From NCBI RefSeq assembly GCF_964283195.1, contig NZ_CAXYLH010000020.1: 29,633 nt of DNA. One strand, 5' to 3'. Shown one piece after another: positions 15,006 through 23,799 of this stretch. This stretch comes from Paratractidigestivibacter sp003150175. Its GTDB lineage: Bacteria > Actinomycetota > Coriobacteriia > Coriobacteriales > Atopobiaceae. The notes beneath the pieces were generated by a model. That model worked only from the letters and a program-made list of their open reading frames with translations, did not search any database and was not told the DNA's origin. The stretch's first letter is position 1; each line of letters opens with the position of its first letter. A program made the position numbers and the translations under genes.

Positions 15006-16496
15006 TTATAGCCCCAGCTCTGCGGCGACCTCGCCTGCGCAGGCCATCGCGTCGGCGATGGCGGAGACCACAAGGGAGCTGCCGTTGCGGGCATCTCCGG
15101 CGGCGTACACCGCAGCCGCGCCCTTCTTGGCGTCGGCCATGGCGCAGCGGTGCGAGCCGCAGCTCTCCATGACGGGCAGCGGGCGGCCGGAGGCGGGCAT
15201 CTGCGCGCCGAGGGCGTCGTAGACGGAGCGCTCAGGGCCCGTGAAGCCGCAGGCGATGAGCACGAGCTGCGCCGGATAGGTGCGCTCGGTGTCCATCTTT
15301 CGCTCGGGCTTTCCGCCCGCCCAGTCGAGGTCGATCACGTCGAGGCCGCTCACGGCCCCGTCGTCGGAAAGAAGCACCTCGAGGGTGTCGATCCCCCACT
15401 CGCGCATCTCGCCGCCCATGAGGGCGATGGCCTCCTGCTGGCCGTAGTCGGTCTTCTTTACGTTGGGCCACTGCGGCCACTGGTTGTTCGGCGCCGCGAC
15501 CTCGGGGGCGCAGGGAAGGAACTCGAACTGGCGGACGGACTTGGCGCCCTGGCGGACGGCCGTGCCCAGGCAGTCGTTGCCCGTGTCGCCGCCGCCGATG
15601 ACGACGACGTCCTTGCCCGCCGCGTCGATGGCGGGCGCGCCGCCGTCGAGGACGGACTTCGTGGCCGAGGTCAGGTAGTCGACGGCGTACACGACGCCGC
15701 CCGCCGCCACACCGGCGTCGAAGCCCTTCGCGCCGAGACCGCGCGCCGCGCCGGCGCCGGCCGCGACCACGACCGCGTCGAACCCGTCCGTGATCTTGCG
15801 GGCCACGGACTCGTCGCTTACGTCGACGCCCAGGCGGAACTCGATGCCGAGCTCGCGCATGAGGTCGACGCGGCGCTCGACCACGGACTTCTCGAGCTTC
15901 ATGTTCGGGATGCCGTACATGAGCAGGCCGCCGGCGCGGTCGGACTTCTCGTAGACCGTCACGCGCGCGCCGCGGCGGGCGAGCTCCCAGGCCGCGGCCA
16001 GGCCCGCAGGGCCGCTGCCGACGACGGCGACGGCGGGGGCGCCCTCGGCCGCGGGCTCGAAGCGGCGCGGCCCGCCATGGGCCCACTCCCAGTCGCTGAT
16101 GGCGCGCTCGTTGTCGTGGATCGTCTCGGCCTCGTCGTGGCAGCCCAGGTTGCAGGCTGCCTCGCACAGCGCCGGGCACACGCGACTCGTGAACTCGGGC
16201 AGCGGCGAGGTGAGCGCCAGGCGCTCGGCGGCCTCGCGCATCTCGCCGCGGTACAGCAGGTCGTTCCACTCGGGGATGAGGTTGTGCAGGGGGCAGCCCG
16301 ACGGGCGGGCGTGCCCGAAGCTCACCCCGGTCTGGCAGAACGCCACGCCGCACATCATGCAGCGGCTGGCCTGCAGCTGCTGGGCCTCCTGGCTGAGCGT
16401 CACGTAGAGCTCGTCGTAGTCCTTCGTGCGCTCGGCGACGGGACGAAGGTCATGGGCTTTACGGCCCAAGGAAAGAAATGCTCCTGGCTTGCCCAT
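15006..16496 (-). CDS. gltD: Glutamate synthase (NADPH) small subunit GltD
   Basis: GltD oxidises NADPH and passes electrons through FAD and [4Fe-4S] clusters to GltB. The 496-residue protein has the N-terminal cysteine-rich domain with C46-x2-C49-x4-C54 and VCPALCEAACNLGC. The first Rossmann motif is VVGSGPAGLAAAWELA for FAD and the second is VVVIGGGDTGNDCLG for NADPH; near the end YAAGDARNGSSLVVSAIADA binds FAD. The ATG at 16496 lies three bases after the gltB stop, so the two are expressed together. The length is normal. A small unknown frame follows after two bases. Confidence 0.96.
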   Translation of the reverse strand: MGKPGAFLSLGRKAHDLRPVAERTKDYDELYVTLSQEAQQLQASRCMMCGVAFCQTGVSFGHARPSGCPLHNLIPEWNDLLYRGEMREAAERLALTSPLPEFTSRVCPALCEAACNLGCHDEAETIHDNERAISDWEWAHGGPRRFEPAAEGAPAVAVVGSGPAGLAAAWELARRGARVTVYEKSDRAGGLLMYGIPNMKLEKSVVERRVDLMRELGIEFRLGVDVSDESVARKITDGFDAVVVAAGAGAARGLGAKGFDAGVAAGGVVYAVDYLTSATKSVLDGGAPAIDAAGKDVVVIGGGDTGNDCLGTAVRQGAKSVRQFEFLPCAPEVAAPNNQWPQWPNVKKTDYGQQEAIALMGGEMREWGIDTLEVLLSDDGAVSGLDVIDLDWAGGKPERKMDTERTYPAQLVLIACGFTGPERSVYDALGAQMPASGRPLPVMESCGSHRCAMADAKKGAAAVYAAGDARNGSSLVVSAIADAMACAGEVAAELGL

Positions 16497-16499
16497 GGG

Positions 16500-19400
16500 T
16501 TAGTTCCCTTCTTTCATGGAGTCGAACGCGAACTGAAGGGCGTCTGCATGCGACATGCCGCGCGCCTCCCCGTCCGCGACGTAGGCGAGGACGCGCTCGT
16601 AGTCGCGCGGGATGACCTTGACGAAATTCTTCGAGACGGCCTTGAATCGGTAGAGCATCTTTATGCCGCGCGGGCTCGAGGTGCGCAGCGCGTGCTCCTC
16701 CACGAGGTTGTGGATGAGCTCGATCTCGTCCTCGGTCGGCTGCTTGAGCTCGACCATATCGAGGTTGCAGCGCGACGCCAGCGTGCCGAACTCGTCGTAG
16801 ACGTAGGCGATGCCGCCGCTCATGCCCGCGGCGAAGTTCATGCCTACCTCGCCGAGGATGAGGGCCAGGCCGCCTGTCATGTATTCGCAGCCGTGGTTGC
16901 CGCAGCCCTCGACGACGACGGTCGCGCCGGAGTTGCGCACGGCGAAGCGCTGGCCGGCAAGGCCGTTCACGAAGCCGCGGCCGCTCGTCGCGCCGTAGAA
17001 TGCGACGTTGCCGATGACGATGTTCTCGTCGAACTTGTAGGTGGCCGCCTCGGGCGGGCGCACGGACAGCACGCCGCCGGAGAGCCCCTTGCCGAAGTAG
17101 TCGTTCGCGTCGCCCTCGATGTTGAGCGTCACTCCGGCCGGCAGGAAGGCGCCGAAGCTCTGGCCGCCGGAGCCCTCGCAGTCGACGGTGACGGAGCCCT
17201 CGGGCAGGCCTTCGGGGTGCTGCTTGGTCACCATGGAACCGAGCAGCGTGCCCACGCAGCGGTTCACGTTGTCGATGTCCGCGTGGAAGCGGATCGGCTC
17301 GAGGTGGGCGCGGGCGCTCGCGGTATAGGGGACGAAGAGCGTGGCGTCGAGGGTCTTGCCGATCTCGAGGTCGGGGGCCATGGAGGCCAAGAAGTGCTTG
17401 CCGTCGGCGCCCGGGATCTTCTTGCCGTACTCGTTGGTGTTGGTGGCGAGGACGTCGGTGAGGTCGATGGTATTGGCCTTCCAGTTGCCCTCGACCTCGA
17501 CCTGGCGCAGGCACTCGGCGTGGCCGACCATCTCGTCGACGGTGCGGAAGCCCAGGCGCGCCATGTACTCGCGCAGCTCGGCCGCGACGAAGGTCATGAA
17601 GTTGACCACGTGCTCGGGCTTGCCGGAGAAGCGGCCGCGCAGCTTGCAGTTCTGCGTGGCGATGCCCGCCAGGCAGGTGTCCTGCTGGCAGTCGCGCTGC
17701 ATGAGGCAGCCGCAGGCGATGAGCGGCATGGTGGCGAAGCCGAACTCCTCGGCGCCCAGAAGGGCGGCGATGGCGACGTCGCGGCCGCTCATGAGCTTGC
17801 CGTCAGTCTCGACGACCACGCGGGAGCGCAGGCCGTTGCGCAGCAGCGTCTGCTGGGTCTCGGCCAGGCCGATCTCGAACGGGATGCCGGCGTGATAGAT
17901 GGAGTCGCGCGGTGCGGCGCCCGTGCCGCCGTTGTGGCCCGAGATCGTGATCTTGTCCGCGCCGCCCTTGGCGACGCCAGTGGCGATGGTTCCCACGCCG
18001 GCCAGCGCGCAGAGCTTGACGGAGATGCGGGCGTCGGGGTTCGCGTTCTTCAGGTCGAAGATGAGCTCGGCCAAATCCTCGATGGAGTAGATGTCGTGGT
18101 GGGGCGGCGGCGAGATCAGGCCGACGCCGGGCGTGGACTGGCGCACCTCCGCGATCCAGGGGTAGACCTTCTTGCCGGGCAGGTGGCCGCCCTCGCCGGG
18201 CTTGGCTCCCTGGGCCATCTTGATCTGGATCTCGATGGCGGAACGCAGGTAGCGGGAGGTGACGCCGAAGCGGCCAGACGCGACCTGCTTGATGGCGGAC
18301 TTCTTTGAGTCGCCGTTCGGCAGCGGGGTCTCGCGCGCGGGGTCCTCGCCGCCCTCGCCGGTGTTGGAGCGGCCGTGGATGCGGTTCATGGCGATGGCCA
18401 GGCACTCGTGCTGCTCGCGGCTGATGGAGCCGTAGGACATGGCGCCGGTGTTGAAGCGGGTCATGATGGACTCGACGGGCTCGACCTCCTCGAGCGGCAC
18501 GGGGGCGCGGCCCGCGTAGTCGAAGTCCATGAGGTCGCGCAGGGTGACGGCCCGGCCGCGGCGGTGCGTGTACTCGGAGTACTCCTTGAACTCGTCGTAG
18601 TCGCCCTCGACGCAGGCATGGCGCAGCAGGTAGACGGTCTTCGGGTCGATGAGGTGCTCCTCGCCGCCGACCGGGCGCCACTTGGTGAGGCCGAGGCTCG
18701 GCAGCTGGTCGGGCGCCGGGGTTTTGGCGAGGGCCATCGCGACGTCGTAGCGGTCGTCCTGCTCGCACTCGACGTCGTCGATGGAAAGGCCGCCGATGCG
18801 CGTGGCCGTCGCGGTAAAGTACTTCTGGACGAGCTCGTCGGAGAGGCCGAGGATCTCGAAGATCTGCGCGGAGTGGTAGCCCTGCATGGTCGAGATGCCC
18901 ATCTTGGACATGATCGAGGTGATGCCGGCGGTCACGGCGCGGTTGTAGTTGGCCTGGGCCTCCTCGACGGGGAGCTTGATGGCGCCCTTCTCGCACAGGT
19001 CGGCTATGCACTCGTGCGCCATGTAGGGGTAGATGCCCGAGGCGGAGTAGCCGACGAGGCAGGCGAAGTCGTGCGCGCACAGGGCGTCGCCGCACTCGAC
19101 CACGAGGTCGGCATCCATGCGCAGGCCGGCGCGGATGAGGTGGTTGTGCACGCAGCCCAGGGCGAGAAGCGACGGGATGGGCACCTCGCCTTCGGCGGCG
19201 CGGTCCGAGATCACGATGATGTTCGCGCCGTCGCGGATGGCCTTCTCGGCGCCCGCGGCGAGCGCGTCGAGCGCGCGCTCGAGGGCGCCCTCGCCGTCGG
19301 CGCGGCCGTAGACGGCGGCCAGGCGCGCAGTCCTGAAGCCCACGCGGTCGATGGCGCAGATGCGCTCGAACGCGTCCTTGGAGAGCAGCGGCCCCTGCAG

Positions 19401-21116
19401 GCGCACGAGGCGGCAGGTGTCGCGGCAGTCCTCGAGGAGGTTGCCGTGGTTGCCGAGGTAGAGCACCTGGGAGGTCACGAGGCTCTCGCGCAAAGCGTCG
19501 ATCGGCGGGTTCGTGACCTGGGCGAAGAGCTGGTGGAAGTAGTCGTAGAACGAGCGGGTCTTCTTCGAGAGGCAGGCCAGCGGCGCGTCGACGCCCATGG
19601 ACGCCAGCGGCACCTTGGCGGCCGTCGCCATCGGGCGGATGGCCTCGTCGACGTCGTCGTAGTGGTAGCCGAGGCGCGCCATGCGCTCGGTCAGGCGCAC
19701 GCCGGCGTCGCGGAGGGCGGGCAGCTCGCCCGCGGCGGGCTCGCGCAGGTCGGAGATGTCGAGGGTCTCGTCGTCCAGCCAGTCGCGGAAGGGCTTCTGG
19801 TTGGCGTACTTGTCGCGGATCTCGTCGTTCCAGATCACGCGGCCCTGGTCGGGGTCGACCTCGAGCATCTCGCCGGGACCGAGGCAGCCGGCCTGCTGGA
19901 TGTTCGCCGGGTCGACATCGATGGTGCCGACCTCGGACGAGAGGATGATGCGGTCGTCGCGGGTGACGTAGTAGCGCGCCGGGCGCAGGCCGTTGCGGTC
20001 GAGGGCGGCGCCGAGCATCTTGCCGTCGGTGAAGGCGATGGCGGCCGGGCCGTCCCAAGGCTCCATGAGCATGGACTGGTAGGCGTCGTAGCTGCGGCGC
20101 TTGTCCGAGAGGTTGGGGTTTTTGTCCCAGGGCTCGGGGATCATGAGGGTCACGGCGCGGTCGAGCGGTCGCCCGTTCATGGTCAGGAACTCGAGCACGT
20201 TGTCGAGGATGGCGGAGTCGGAGCCCTCTTTGTTGATGACGGGCATGACCTTCTGGAGGTCGGCGCCGAGCACCGGGCTGTAGAGGTGCGGCTCGCGGGC
20301 GCGGATCCAGCTGACGTTGCCGCGCAGGGTGTTGATCTCGCCGTTGTGGATGATGTAGCGGTTCGGGTGCGCGCGCTCCCAGGAGGGCGTGGTGTTCGTG
20401 GAGTAGCGGGAGTGCACGAGCGCGAGGGAGGTCTCGACCGCGGCGTCGTTCAGGTCGATGAAGAAGCGGCGCATCTGCGTGGCCACGAGCATGCCCTTAT
20501 AGACGATGGTGCGCGTGGACATCGAGCAGACGTAGAAGATCTTGCCCTTGAGCGCGGGGTTCGCGTCGGCGGCGCGCTCGATGGTGCGGCGGGTGACGTA
20601 GAGCTTGCGCTCGAAGTCGATGCCGCGCGGGCATGCCTCGGGGCGGCGAAGGAAGGCCTGCAGGATGGTCGGCATGCAGGCGCGGGCGGAGTCGCCGAGG
20701 TCGTGCGGGTCGACGGGGACTTCTCGCCAGAACAGCAGGGGCACGCCGTTGGCGGCGCAGCCCTCCTCGAAGACGCGCTTGGCGTCGGCGACGCCCTGCG
20801 CATCGTCGTGCGGGAAGAAGAGCATGGCCACGCCGTAGTCGCCCTCGTCGGGGAGGAGCTGACCCTCTTTCTGCGCCTCCTTGCGGAAGAACCGGTGCGG
20901 GATCTGGAAGAGCACGCCGGCGCCGTCGCCGGTGTTGCGCTCGAGGCCCTTGCCGCCGCGGTGCTCGAGGTTGACGAGGACCGAGAGCGCGTCGTCGAGG
21001 GTCTGGTGGCTGCGGACGCCCTTGAGGTGCGCGATGGCGCCGATGCCGCAGGCGTCGTGCTCGTATTCGCTGCGGTAGAGGCCCGGCTGGCGGGTCTTGT
21101 CCTCTGTTTGGGTCAT
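16500..21116 (-). CDS. gltB: Glutamate synthase large subunit GltB
   Basis: GltB converts glutamine and 2-oxoglutarate to two glutamates, the second half of the GS/GOGAT ammonia-assimilation route. The 1538-residue protein begins with a 22-residue leader before Cys23 (DACGIG), the expected N-terminal nucleophile after processing, which opens the class II amidotransferase domain. The central and FMN domains include KPGEGGHLPGKK and GHNGGTGAAP. The [3Fe-4S] ligands are Cys1137, Cys1143 and Cys1148 (C-x5-C-x4-C). The C-terminal glycine-rich GXGXG-type beta-helix domain is complete. An AAGGAGAGG site precedes the ATG at 21116. I see no frameshift or loss. The 800-bp gene-free region upstream should hold the promoter. 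Confidence 0.97.
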   Translation of the reverse strand: MTQTEDKTRQPGLYRSEYEHDACGIGAIAHLKGVRSHQTLDDALSVLVNLEHRGGKGLERNTGDGAGVLFQIPHRFFRKEAQKEGQLLPDEGDYGVAMLFFPHDDAQGVADAKRVFEEGCAANGVPLLFWREVPVDPHDLGDSARACMPTILQAFLRRPEACPRGIDFERKLYVTRRTIERAADANPALKGKIFYVCSMSTRTIVYKGMLVATQMRRFFIDLNDAAVETSLALVHSRYSTNTTPSWERAHPNRYIIHNGEINTLRGNVSWIRAREPHLYSPVLGADLQKVMPVINKEGSDSAILDNVLEFLTMNGRPLDRAVTLMIPEPWDKNPNLSDKRRSYDAYQSMLMEPWDGPAAIAFTDGKMLGAALDRNGLRPARYYVTRDDRIILSSEVGTIDVDPANIQQAGCLGPGEMLEVDPDQGRVIWNDEIRDKYANQKPFRDWLDDETLDISDLREPAAGELPALRDAGVRLTERMARLGYHYDDVDEAIRPMATAAKVPLASMGVDAPLACLSKKTRSFYDYFHQLFAQVTNPPIDALRESLVTSQVLYLGNHGNLLEDCRDTCRLVRLQGPLLSKDAFERICAIDRVGFRTARLAAVYGRADGEGALERALDALAAGAEKAIRDGANIIVISDRAAEGEVPIPSLLALGCVHNHLIRAGLRMDADLVVECGDALCAHDFACLVGYSASGIYPYMAHECIADLCEKGAIKLPVEEAQANYNRAVTAGITSIMSKMGISTMQGYHSAQIFEILGLSDELVQKYFTATATRIGGLSIDDVECEQDDRYDVAMALAKTPAPDQLPSLGLTKWRPVGGEEHLIDPKTVYLLRHACVEGDYDEFKEYSEYTHRRGRAVTLRDLMDFDYAGRAPVPLEEVEPVESIMTRFNTGAMSYGSISREQHECLAIAMNRIHGRSNTGEGGEDPARETPLPNGDSKKSAIKQVASGRFGVTSRYLRSAIEIQIKMAQGAKPGEGGHLPGKKVYPWIAEVRQSTPGVGLISPPPHHDIYSIEDLAELIFDLKNANPDARISVKLCALAGVGTIATGVAKGGADKITISGHNGGTGAAPRDSIYHAGIPFEIGLAETQQTLLRNGLRSRVVVETDGKLMSGRDVAIAALLGAEEFGFATMPLIACGCLMQRDCQQDTCLAGIATQNCKLRGRFSGKPEHVVNFMTFVAAELREYMARLGFRTVDEMVGHAECLRQVEVEGNWKANTIDLTDVLATNTNEYGKKIPGADGKHFLASMAPDLEIGKTLDATLFVPYTASARAHLEPIRFHADIDNVNRCVGTLLGSMVTKQHPEGLPEGSVTVDCEGSGGQSFGAFLPAGVTLNIEGDANDYFGKGLSGGVLSVRPPEAATYKFDENIVIGNVAFYGATSGRGFVNGLAGQRFAVRNSGATVVVEGCGNHGCEYMTGGLALILGEVGMNFAAGMSGGIAYVYDEFGTLASRCNLDMVELKQPTEDEIELIHNLVEEHALRTSSPRGIKMLYRFKAVSKNFVKVIPRDYERVLAYVADGEARGMSHADALQFAFDSMKEGN

Positions 21117-21524
21117 TGGGTTTCCTCTCCTTGTCGAGGGCGTGCGCGGGCGGCGCGGGGCCGAGCGCGCACGCCGCTCGGCGGCAGTACGCGAATGCTA
21201 GGAAAGGAGTTTAGGAGTCGCGGACGCGCGTCAGAAAAAAGGAGACGAAGTCGCTACGGTGCGTTGACGCGCACGTTCCCGCGTCGTCACGCGCCCGACG
21301 CGGGCAAGAAACCCGCGGGAAATCTGCGGTGCTCGCGTGCGGGGGGCGAGGGCTTCCTGCCGGCGGCGGGGTTTCTTGCCGGCGGCGGGGTGGGCAAGCG
21401 CGGCGAGAAGGCGGGGCGGGAGCTTTACCCGGCTGCGATGCAGACAAGCGCGGCACGGCGGGAGCTTTACCAGGCGGCGGAGCAGCTTGGACACACGGAG
21501 ATCCAGGAGCGTCGCTAAGAGGCG
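21117..21524. other. Gene-free region upstream of gltB with hairpin and short repeats
   Basis: I find no convincing gene here. On the minus strand a weak promoter-like pair, TTCTGA and TAAACT, lies roughly 100 bp before gltB. A hairpin with a perfect 9-bp stem (CCCGCGTCG) is at 21278-21304. A 20-bp unit, TTCCTGCCGGCGGCGGGG in its core, is repeated in tandem at 21352-21371 and 21372-21390. The string GGCGGGAGCTTTACC occurs at 21415 and again at 21457. This mosaic joins the 24-bp-unit array that follows. Confidence 0.6.
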
Positions 21525-21859
21525 CACCGGAATCGGGGAGTGTCGGTAATCCTGCACCGGAATCCGGGAGGGTCGGTAAGAGGCGCACGAGATTTCCGGA
21601 GTGTCGGTACCGACGGTCCCGTATTCCGGTGAAAGAAGGGCTCGAGCCGGTCGTTTCTCACCAGAAAGGGGGACCGTCGGTAACCCCCTCACCAGAAATG
21701 GGGACCGTCGGTACCGACGCTCCCCGATTCCGGTGCACGGTTACCGACGGTCCCCCATTACGGTGCGGGCTCTCCGCCCCCATCCGCAGCTCGGCGTGGG
21801 TTTCTTGCCGACACTCCCCGATTCCGGCGCGCGGTTACCGACGGTCCCGGATTCCGGTG
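21525..21859. repeat. Array of 24-bp inverted units, copy 2
   Basis: Ten degenerate 24-bp units are present. Five read one way (21525-21548, 21555-21578, 21586-21609, 21659-21682, 21690-21713) and five the other (21608-21631, 21712-21735, 21742-21765, 21806-21829, 21836-21859). The pairs meeting at 21608 and 21712 share TA and make extended palindromes around GTCGGTACCGAC. The internal order, and the filler resembling GGGCYCGAGCC followed by CGTTTCTCACC between the second and third blocks, match the array at 95-338. The two are therefore homologous composite repeats and not chance similarity. The array lies 62 bp past the fprA stop codon. Confidence 0.9.
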
Positions 21860-21921
21860 CGGGCAAGCGCGCGGCGACCTCACCGCAGTCGCCGCGGCAG
21901 AGGGATGGCGCGGCCGCTCCC

Positions 21922-23085
21922 CTACTTGGAGAGCTCGTCGGCGAGCGCCGCGATCTGGGCGCGTGAGGCGTCGTCGACGGCGCCCTTGACGGTCACGACG
22001 GTATCCGCGAGCTCGATGTCCTTCATCTGCTCGACCTCGCCGCGCATGACCTTGGCGGCCATCGGCGCCCAGGAGCCGGCCTCGACGAAGGCGACCTTGC
22101 GGTTCTGGTAGGCGTGCTCGGCGAGCGTGTGGATGAAGGTGCTCATGAACGGGAAGATGCCCGCGTTGTACGTCACGCTCGCGAGGACGAGGCGGTCGTA
22201 GCGGAAGGCGTCCTCAACGGCCTCGGCCATGTCGTCGCGCGCGAGGTCGAAGACCGAGACCTCCTGGCCGCGCTCGCGCAGTGCCTCCGCGAGCTCGAGG
22301 GCGGCCTGCTTGGTGTGGCCGTAGACGCTCGCGTAGGCGATGGTCACGCCGCGGTCCTCCGGCTGGTAAGAAGACCAGGTGTTGTAGGTGTCCAGGTAGT
22401 AGCCGAGGTTCTCGTCGAGGACGGGGCCGTGGAGCGGGCAGATCTTCTGGATGTCGAGGGCCGCGGCCTTCTTGAGGACGTTCTGGACGTTCTTGCCGAA
22501 CTTGCCCACGATGCCGAAGTAGTAACGGCGCGCCTCGCACGCCCAGCCCTCGGGGTCGTCGTAGTCGAGCGCGCCGAACTTGCCGAACGCGTCGGCCGAG
22601 AAGAGCACCTTGTCCGCGGCGTCATAGGTAAAGAGGACCTCCGGCCAGTGGACGTTCGTCGCGCCCACGAAGGTGAGCACGTGGCCGCCGAGGTCGAGGG
22701 TCGAGCCATCCTTCGCGACGACCTTGCGATCGGCGAAGTCGGTCCCGAAGTAGGCGACCATCATCTTGAAGGCCGGCGCGGAGGCGACGACCTGGGCGGC
22801 GGGGTACTTCTCCATGAACGAGGCGATGCCGGCGGAGTGGTCGGGCTCCATGTGCTGGACGACCAGGTAGTCGGGGGTGCAGCCGGCGAGCGCGGCATCG
22901 ACGTTGCCGAGCCACTCGTCGACGAAGTGAGCGTCGACGGAGTCCATCACGGCAACCTTCTGCGAGCCGAGGACGACGTAGGAGTTGTACGCCATCCCGC
23001 CCTCTCGCACATCGTACTGCCCCTCGAAGAGGTCGATGTCGTGGTCGTTCACGCCGACGTACTTGATATCCTTGGTGATCTCCAT
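21922..23085 (-). CDS. fprA: A-type flavodiiron protein (FprA family)
   Basis: Flavodiiron proteins reduce O2 to water and/or NO to N2O and protect anaerobes. The 387-residue protein has an N-terminal metallo-beta-lactamase-like diiron domain with all six usual ligands: His78, Glu80, Asp82 and His83 (HMEPDH), His146, Asp165 and His219. It is followed by a flavodoxin domain from about residue 247 (IAYASVYGHTKQAA) that binds FMN beside the diiron site. The length is that of a simple class A enzyme, without a rubredoxin or reductase extension, so an external rubredoxin or similar donor is needed; none is next to it. A strong GGAGGAA precedes the ATG at 23085. Its promoter lies in the 160-bp divergent gap, where a TATAGAAT-like -10 box can be seen on the minus strand. 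Confidence 0.93.
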   Translation of the reverse strand: MEITKDIKYVGVNDHDIDLFEGQYDVREGGMAYNSYVVLGSQKVAVMDSVDAHFVDEWLGNVDAALAGCTPDYLVVQHMEPDHSAGIASFMEKYPAAQVVASAPAFKMMVAYFGTDFADRKVVAKDGSTLDLGGHVLTFVGATNVHWPEVLFTYDAADKVLFSADAFGKFGALDYDDPEGWACEARRYYFGIVGKFGKNVQNVLKKAAALDIQKICPLHGPVLDENLGYYLDTYNTWSSYQPEDRGVTIAYASVYGHTKQAALELAEALRERGQEVSVFDLARDDMAEAVEDAFRYDRLVLASVTYNAGIFPFMSTFIHTLAEHAYQNRKVAFVEAGSWAPMAAKVMRGEVEQMKDIELADTVVTVKGAVDDASRAQIAALADELSK

Positions 23086-23245
23086 GGTTCCTCCGTCTGG
23101 TCGAGATCGAGACTATGTTTTCCGCGCCATTCTATACCACCGCGCGGGCCCGCCGACGGCTTTGTTCGCCGCGCTCGGGACCGATTCGCTACCTTTAGTC
23201 GGACTTCGCGGGACGACGAAATCCCAAAGAAATCTGAATATTCTA

Positions 23246-23740
23246 ATGTCTATATACATTATTGAGCTGTTTAGAAATGAGTACGCCATGGTCTACCTTG
23301 GCGAGTTCGAGCTGTACTCCCCGGATGGCGAGAACTCTATGGTTCTCCAGCCCCTGGGCTCCGAAGAAGCGTCATGGCTCGTCAGCGACCTGGACGAGGC
23401 GCTCGGCGACGCCACCCGCTGGCTGGCCGACAAAGTCGACCGCAGCATCGCCTCGCGCGACGCGCTCATGCTTCCCGCCTGCAGCGGGATCGCGCGCCAC
23501 GGCGGCCGCGTGGTCACGATCGCGATCGAGCGCTCGGCCATGGGAGTCCCCGCGATAACGGCCTCCGACGCCGCCTCGCTGCTCGGGATCACGCGCGCGA
23601 GGATCGGCCAGCTCTGCAGGGCGGGCACCCTGGAGAGCTGGAAAGAAGGGGCGCACCGCATGGTCTCGCTCCGCTCCGTCCAGGAGCGTATGGCCGCCCA
23701 GGGCAAGCTGCCTCAGGACGGCACCTGGGACATGCCCTGA
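23246..23740 (+). CDS. Helix-turn-helix (excisionase/MerR-like) protein
   Basis: The C-terminal part, ITASDAASLLGITRARIGQLCRAGTLESWKEGAHRMVSLRSVQERM, has the layout of an HTH_17 excisionase-type DNA-binding domain. The approximately 95-residue N-terminal part is acidic and alpha/beta-like and is not a family I can name. Together they could form a small regulator or an antitoxin-like protein. The start is uncertain: the ATG at 23246 gives 164 residues, the ATG at 23288 gives 150. Neither has a strong ribosome binding site, and the AT-rich 23235-23280 stretch may really be promoter. It is divergent from fprA and convergent with ligA, with no gene partner. Confidence 0.7.
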   Translation: MSIYIIELFRNEYAMVYLGEFELYSPDGENSMVLQPLGSEEASWLVSDLDEALGDATRWLADKVDRSIASRDALMLPACSGIARHGGRVVTIAIERSAMGVPAITASDAASLLGITRARIGQLCRAGTLESWKEGAHRMVSLRSVQERMAAQGKLPQDGTWDMP

Positions 23741-23799
23741 GCGGCGGCGCCGGGTCGGGAGCGACGGCGGGTCGGGGGTGACAGCGGGACCAGGGGCGC

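Noticed and set aside
18375..21518. A very long open frame (over 1000 codons) antisense to gltB, and similar frames antisense to gltD, ligA, copA and the suf genes.
   Set aside because: They mirror well-recognised genes on the other strand, have Arg/Gly/His/Val-rich composition typical of GC-rich shadow frames, and show no family motifs.
21420..21518. Decayed tyrosine recombinase end, from a plus-strand peptide reading QLGHTEIQ.
   Set aside because: The match is only a few residues in a repeat-rich frame with no catalytic motif; it is too little to call a pseudogene.
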